64,000 nucleotides of DNA from Aequorivita capsosiphonis DSM 23843. Its GTDB lineage: Bacteria > Bacteroidota > Bacteroidia > Flavobacteriales > Flavobacteriaceae. Positions 61,056 to 64,000 of this stretch are shown in pieces; positions within the stretch are counted from its first letter, which is position 1, and every line of letters begins with the position of its first letter. The stretch covers positions 1 to 64,000 of the forward strand of contig NZ_AUBG01000020.1 in NCBI RefSeq assembly GCF_000429125.1. Reading direction: 5' to 3'. Under the pieces are notes generated by a model, which made no database searches, was not told the DNA's origin, and saw only the letters and a list, made by a program, of their open reading frames with translations. The position numbers and the translations under genes are program-made.

Positions 61056-61790
61056 ATGATTATGAAAATTGAAATCTGCGCCAATAGCTTTGCAAGTGCC
61101 AAAGCCGCTCAAGATGCGGGAGCTGACCGTATTGAACTTTGCACCGAACTTTCTGTAGGTGGCCTAACTCCTTCCCTTGGATTAATTGAGAAAGTAATTA
61201 TTGAACTGAATATTCCAATTCACGTTTTGATTAGGCCAAGAAGTGGGAATTTTACCTATTCAGAAGAAGAATTTGATGTGATGTTGAGAGACATTAATTT
61301 CTGTAGTGAAATAGGTTGTACAGGAATTGTTAGCGGGGTTTTAGATCATCATCTGGAAGTTGATGTGAAACGCACAGCACAATTGATCAAAGCTGCTAAA
61401 GGAATGGAATTTACGTTTCACCGAGCTTTTGATTGGGTTCAAAATCCTTTGGAGGAACTTCAAAAGCTAATGGATTTAAAAGTGGATAGATTGCTATCAT
61501 CAGGACTTGAATCTAATGCTTTTGAGGGAATTTCACTCTTGAAACAACTGAAAGAACTATCAGAAAGCAAACTTGAAATTATGCCCGGCGGCGGTATTAA
61601 TATTCAAAATGTCCAAGCTTTTAAAGATGCGGGTTTTACGAGCATCCACTTTTCTGCAACCGATAAAAAGCAAACACTCTATAAAAAACCAAAAGTATTA
61701 ATGCATAGTGATGCTTTTTTTGAAGAAGGAATCGTCGCTACTTCCAACAAAGAAACAATTCAAAAAGTAATTCAGCTTATATCACAGTGA
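61056..61790 (+). CDS. cutC: CutC family protein
   Basis: 244 residues; MKIEICANSF (from the second Met at 61062) with AAQDAGADRIELC, GGLTPSLG, IRPRSGNFTYSEEEFDVM and FHRAFDWV is the full CutC signature, a TIM-barrel protein first linked to copper homeostasis. The copper role is disputed and the biochemical activity is unknown. Preceded by REP-like repeats and a TATCTTTA box at 60994-61001, a plausible -7 element. The stop is followed within 2 bases by a repeat that also ends the CYTH gene. Confidence 0.94.
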   Translation: MIMKIEICANSFASAKAAQDAGADRIELCTELSVGGLTPSLGLIEKVIIELNIPIHVLIRPRSGNFTYSEEEFDVMLRDINFCSEIGCTGIVSGVLDHHLEVDVKRTAQLIKAAKGMEFTFHRAFDWVQNPLEELQKLMDLKVDRLLSSGLESNAFEGISLLKQLKELSESKLEIMPGGGINIQNVQAFKDAGFTSIHFSATDKKQTLYKKPKVLMHSDAFFEEGIVATSNKETIQKVIQLISQ

Positions 61791-61791
61791 T

Positions 61792-61822
61792 ACTGTCAAC
61801 TGCAACTGGCTACTGCCACTTA
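61792..61822. repeat. ACTGTCAACTGCAACTGG repeat at the CYTH stop
   Basis: Inverse relative of the unit at 28111-28142 (shared ACTGCCAACTGCAACTG pattern). It supplies the last two codons and TAG stop of the CYTH gene. Confidence 0.6.
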
Positions 61823-62280
61823 TTATATGGCTTCTTGCTTAGATTTGAATTGTAATATTTAATATCTCCCGTAACTTCTTTTCCCAACCATTCCGGTTCC
61901 ACAAAGGGTTCGTTTTCAGCTTTCAATTCTACTTCGGCAACTATGAGACCATCATTGTTACCCATAAACTCATCCACTTCAAAAATGTGTTCCCCGCTTT
62001 GGACTTCGAAACGTGTTTTTTCAATTATTCCAGGCTCACAAAGATGGATAAGCTCTTCGGCTTCAGCAAGTGAAATCTGTTTTTCCCATTCAAATCTTGA
62101 TAGGCCGGAATTATTTGACTTTCCTTTCACCGTTATAAATCCATCGTTTCCACGAATTCGAATCCGTACCGTGCGTTCAGGATGAGTATTTAAAAACCCC
62201 TGAACAATATGAGTTCTCTTAAAAGCTTCACTTTTAAAAGCGTCGGAAGTGACCAAAAATTTTCGTTCTATTTCTTGCAT
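61810..62280 (-). CDS. CYTH domain protein (triphosphate tunnel metalloenzyme)
   Basis: 156 residues. The ExExK motif is EIERKFLV (3-10). Further tunnel strands are present: RTVRIRIRGNDGFITVKGK, RFEWEKQIS, KTRFEVQSGEHIFEVDEF and IVAEVELKAENE. Close to the class of short bacterial CYTH proteins acting on inorganic triphosphate or similar substrates. The terminal residues (KWQ) and stop codon lie in a dispersed repeat, so the natural C-terminus may have been changed. Confidence 0.92.
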   Translation of the reverse strand: MQEIERKFLVTSDAFKSEAFKRTHIVQGFLNTHPERTVRIRIRGNDGFITVKGKSNNSGLSRFEWEKQISLAEAEELIHLCEPGIIEKTRFEVQSGEHIFEVDEFMGNNDGLIVAEVELKAENEPFVEPEWLGKEVTGDIKYYNSNLSKKPYNKWQ

Positions 62281-62308
62281 TTTTTTTTATTTTTTAGACC
62301 TCACAGAA

Positions 62309-62333
62309 GTCATTGCGAGGCACGAAGCAATCT
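62309..62333. repeat. GTCATTGCGAGGCACGAAGC repeat
   Basis: A 25-base word (to CAATCT) widespread as a dispersed repeat in several bacterial phyla. It is enclosed by AGACCT (62296-62301) and AGGTCT (62343-62348), the latter overlapping the stop codon of the next gene. Confidence 0.7.
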
Positions 62334-62340
62334 AAACCGG

Positions 62341-62988
62341 TTAGGTCTTAGCAATTTCCTTTATTTTTTCTGAAGTAATTATTTTTTCAGAATACCCTTT
62401 TTTTGCTAAAATCTGCATCGCATCAGCAATGGTTTCGCCTTTTATCATCTTGTATTTCTTCGGAATTAAAAACCCGAAAATTTTCATAAAAAATTCAGCT
62501 GCATTTTCTCCAAAACGAGATTCTTTTCGATTGCCAACTATTAATGATGGTTGTAAGATATAGGTATTTTCAATATTTCGGCTTAACACATCGCGTTGCA
62601 TTTCACCTTTTGTTTTATTGTAAAAAACGCTGCTGTTTTCGTCTGCACCCAAGGCTGAAATTGAAATGAAAATTTTGATTCCATTCTCTTTTCCCAGTTT
62701 TGCAGCCGTAACAGGAATTCCGTAATCAATCTTTTTATAGACTTCCTTATCGGGAGTTTTTGCTTTTGTGGTTCCTATGCAGCAGAAAACTACATCCGCT
62801 GTAAAGACTTCAGAAAATTTTTCCAAATTGAACATATCTATTAGATGTTCTTCAATTTTCGGATTTGTTATTTCAACTGAACTCCGAGAGAATAGTTTTA
62901 TTTTTTTAAAAGAAGGATCGTTTAAAAGCTTTTCTAAAAGCAAGCTTCCCGTTAATCCGGTTGCACCTAAGATGATTGCTGTTTTCAT
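62341..62988 (-). CDS. NAD(P)-binding Rossmann-fold protein (SDR atypical, oxidoreductase-like)
   Basis: 215 residues. GATGLTGSLLLEKLL (8-22) is an atypical SDR cofactor loop; VVFCCIGTTKAKT, FISISALGADENS and YNKTKGEMQRDV (YxxxK variant) and ILQPSLIVGNR follow. This set marks the HTATIP2/TIP30-like or YwnB/semialdehyde-type small reductases. The catalytic role is unknown. A repeat is right after the stop codon. Divergent from dinB across a hairpin-rich 149-base gap. Confidence 0.87.
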   Translation of the reverse strand: MKTAIILGATGLTGSLLLEKLLNDPSFKKIKLFSRSSVEITNPKIEEHLIDMFNLEKFSEVFTADVVFCCIGTTKAKTPDKEVYKKIDYGIPVTAAKLGKENGIKIFISISALGADENSSVFYNKTKGEMQRDVLSRNIENTYILQPSLIVGNRKESRFGENAAEFFMKIFGFLIPKKYKMIKGETIADAMQILAKKGYSEKIITSEKIKEIAKT

Positions 62989-63000
62989 AGTATAAATATA

Positions 63001-63109
63001 CTACAAGCTTGCCTGCCGGCAAGGCAGGTTTTGAAAAGCTTGTAGGAAGTTAATAAAACCCCGAAGGTTTTCTTCCTTCGGCGGATAAATGAAAACCTTT
63101 GGGGTTTGG
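63001..63109. repeat. Nested hairpins between the Rossmann gene and dinB
   Basis: CTACAAGCTT (63001-63010) pairs with AAGCTTGTAG (63036-63045) around CCTGCCGGCAAGGCAGG; then AAACCCCGAAGGTTTTC (63057-63073) pairs with GAAAACCTTTGGGGTTT (63091-63107). These are repeat-family members; a divergent promoter region is not expected to hold terminators. Confidence 0.7.
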
Positions 63110-63137
63110 AATCCATTAAAGGTAGTATTTTTACACT

Positions 63138-64000
63138 ATGTTCCAAGAACACCAAAACCGCAAAATAATCCACATAGATATGGATGCTTTTTATGCTTCC
63201 GTAGAGCAGTTGGATAATCCTGAACTTCGGGGGAAGGCTCTCGCCGTTGGAGGCAGTGAAAAGCGTGGTGTTGTGGCAGCAGCAAGTTATGAAGCCCGAA
63301 AATTTGGTGTCCGCAGCGCAATGAGTGGAATGGCGGCTAAACGAAATTGTCCAGATCTTATATTTGTTCCGCCTAGATTTGATAGATATAGGGAAGTTTC
63401 GAAACAAATCCGTGAAATATTTTTTGAATATACAGATTTGGTAGAACCGCTTTCACTGGACGAAGCCTACCTTGATGTAACCGAAAATAAAAAGGGAAAT
63501 CCCAGCGCCTCGATGATTGCCGAGGAAATTCGGAAGAAAATAAAAGAAAAAACTGGCCTGAATGCTTCCGCAGGAATTTCCATCAATAAATTTGTCGCAA
63601 AAATTGCGAGTGACATCAATAAACCAAACGGCCAAAAAACCATTGTTCCGGAAGAAGTAGTTCCTTTTTTAGAAACCTTGGACGTAAAAAAATTCTTCGG
63701 CGTTGGCAAGGTGACCAAGGAGAAAATGTATCGTTTAGGGATATATACCGGAATTGATTTAAAGAATCAGTCGTTGGAATTTTTAAATGAAAACTTCGGA
63801 AAGAGCGGAAATCATTACTTCAACGTGGTTCGCGGAATTCACAATAGTAAAGTAAAACCATCCAGAACGCAGAAGTCATTGGCTTCGGAACACACTTTCA
63901 CGGAGAATATTTCTTCGGAAATTTTTATGATGGAGCGTTTAGAGGAAATCGCCAATGAAGTGGAACAGCGTTTGCTCAAAAGAAAACTGGCGGGAAAAAC
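63138..64000 (+). CDS. dinB: DNA polymerase IV, partial (runs off the window)
   Basis: Y-family translesion polymerase, error-prone bypass of damaged templates. The ATG at 63138 opens a frame that continues to the end of the window, 287 complete codons. HIDMDAFYASVEQ (12-24) and SLDEAYLDV (106-114, catalytic Asp108-Glu109) are the metal-binding motifs; GVRSAMSG, AGISINKFVAKIASD, PNGQ and FFGVGKVT follow. The little-finger domain begins (RTQKSLASEHTF) but is incomplete. The gene was cut by the window edge, not truncated in the genome. No LexA-type site was seen upstream. Confidence 0.97.
   Translation, partial: MFQEHQNRKIIHIDMDAFYASVEQLDNPELRGKALAVGGSEKRGVVAAASYEARKFGVRSAMSGMAAKRNCPDLIFVPPRFDRYREVSKQIREIFFEYTDLVEPLSLDEAYLDVTENKKGNPSASMIAEEIRKKIKEKTGLNASAGISINKFVAKIASDINKPNGQKTIVPEEVVPFLETLDVKKFFGVGKVTKEKMYRLGIYTGIDLKNQSLEFLNENFGKSGNHYFNVVRGIHNSKVKPSRTQKSLASEHTFTENISSEIFMMERLEEIANEVEQRLLKRKLAGK

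Overview
The window is chromosomal DNA from a member of the Bacteroidota, almost certainly family Flavobacteriaceae. The evidence is the base composition (AT-rich), promoters of the TAnnTTTG type, frequent lipoproteins, a type IX secretion (T9SS) C-terminal sorting domain, the Flavobacteria-type block pdxA / YceD-DUF177 / rpmF / fabH / accB / accC, a complete Bacteroides aerotolerance (Bat) operon, and a 3-hydroxyanthranilate dioxygenase gene next to an ALDH7-type dehydrogenase. The species cannot be fixed from the sequence alone. There are no rRNA or convincing tRNA genes, no CRISPR array, no prophage and no intact insertion sequence.

Layout. 1-7.8 kb: tail of a GIY-YIG protein, riboflavin synthase, pdxA, then the L32/fatty-acid block (DUF177-rpmF-fabH-accB-accC) and an FAD oxidoreductase. 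7.8-18.7 kb: a peptidoglycan glycosyltransferase with a GreA-like partner, a FUSC-type membrane protein, a quinone-oxidoreductase-like enzyme, cardiolipin synthase, an orphan ABC ATPase with two small genes, pheS, and a DUF1016 nuclease. 18.9-29.2 kb: cvpA, then the Bat operon on the minus strand (moxR, DUF58, BatD-like protein, batA, a small coiled-coil protein, batB, batC, batD, batE). 29.5-33.6 kb: an SDR enzyme, a four-helix-bundle (S23-type) gene framed by inverted repeats, an AlbA_2 (Schlafen-like) protein with a phosphatase, and an acyl-ACP desaturase. 33.8-36.5 kb: an ALDH7-type dehydrogenase, haaO and a CAP lipoprotein. 36.7-47.6 kb: isoaspartyl peptidase, a giant thioester alpha-2-macroglobulin and penicillin-binding protein 1C; the last two are separated by a toxin-antitoxin pair and a DUF6624 lipoprotein. 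47.9-55.9 kb: a delta-60-repeat T9SS protein and a GbsR/MarR-regulated RND efflux operon. 56-64 kb: GH2 beta-mannosidase and GH20 hexosaminidase, cutC, a CYTH protein, a Rossmann protein and the start of dinB.

The most unusual property of the window is the density and variety of short palindromic dispersed repeats, at least a dozen sequence families. They fill most intergenic gaps. They also supply stop codons or terminal codons, sit at the start regions of Bat genes, and occur in frame inside three enzymes (isoaspartyl peptidase, alpha-2-macroglobulin and GH20 hexosaminidase, the last with two different families). Two secreted-protein genes (the T9SS protein and the BatD-like protein) have signal peptides that would become ordinary if a homopolymer run were one base longer, which points to sequencing errors or frame switching.
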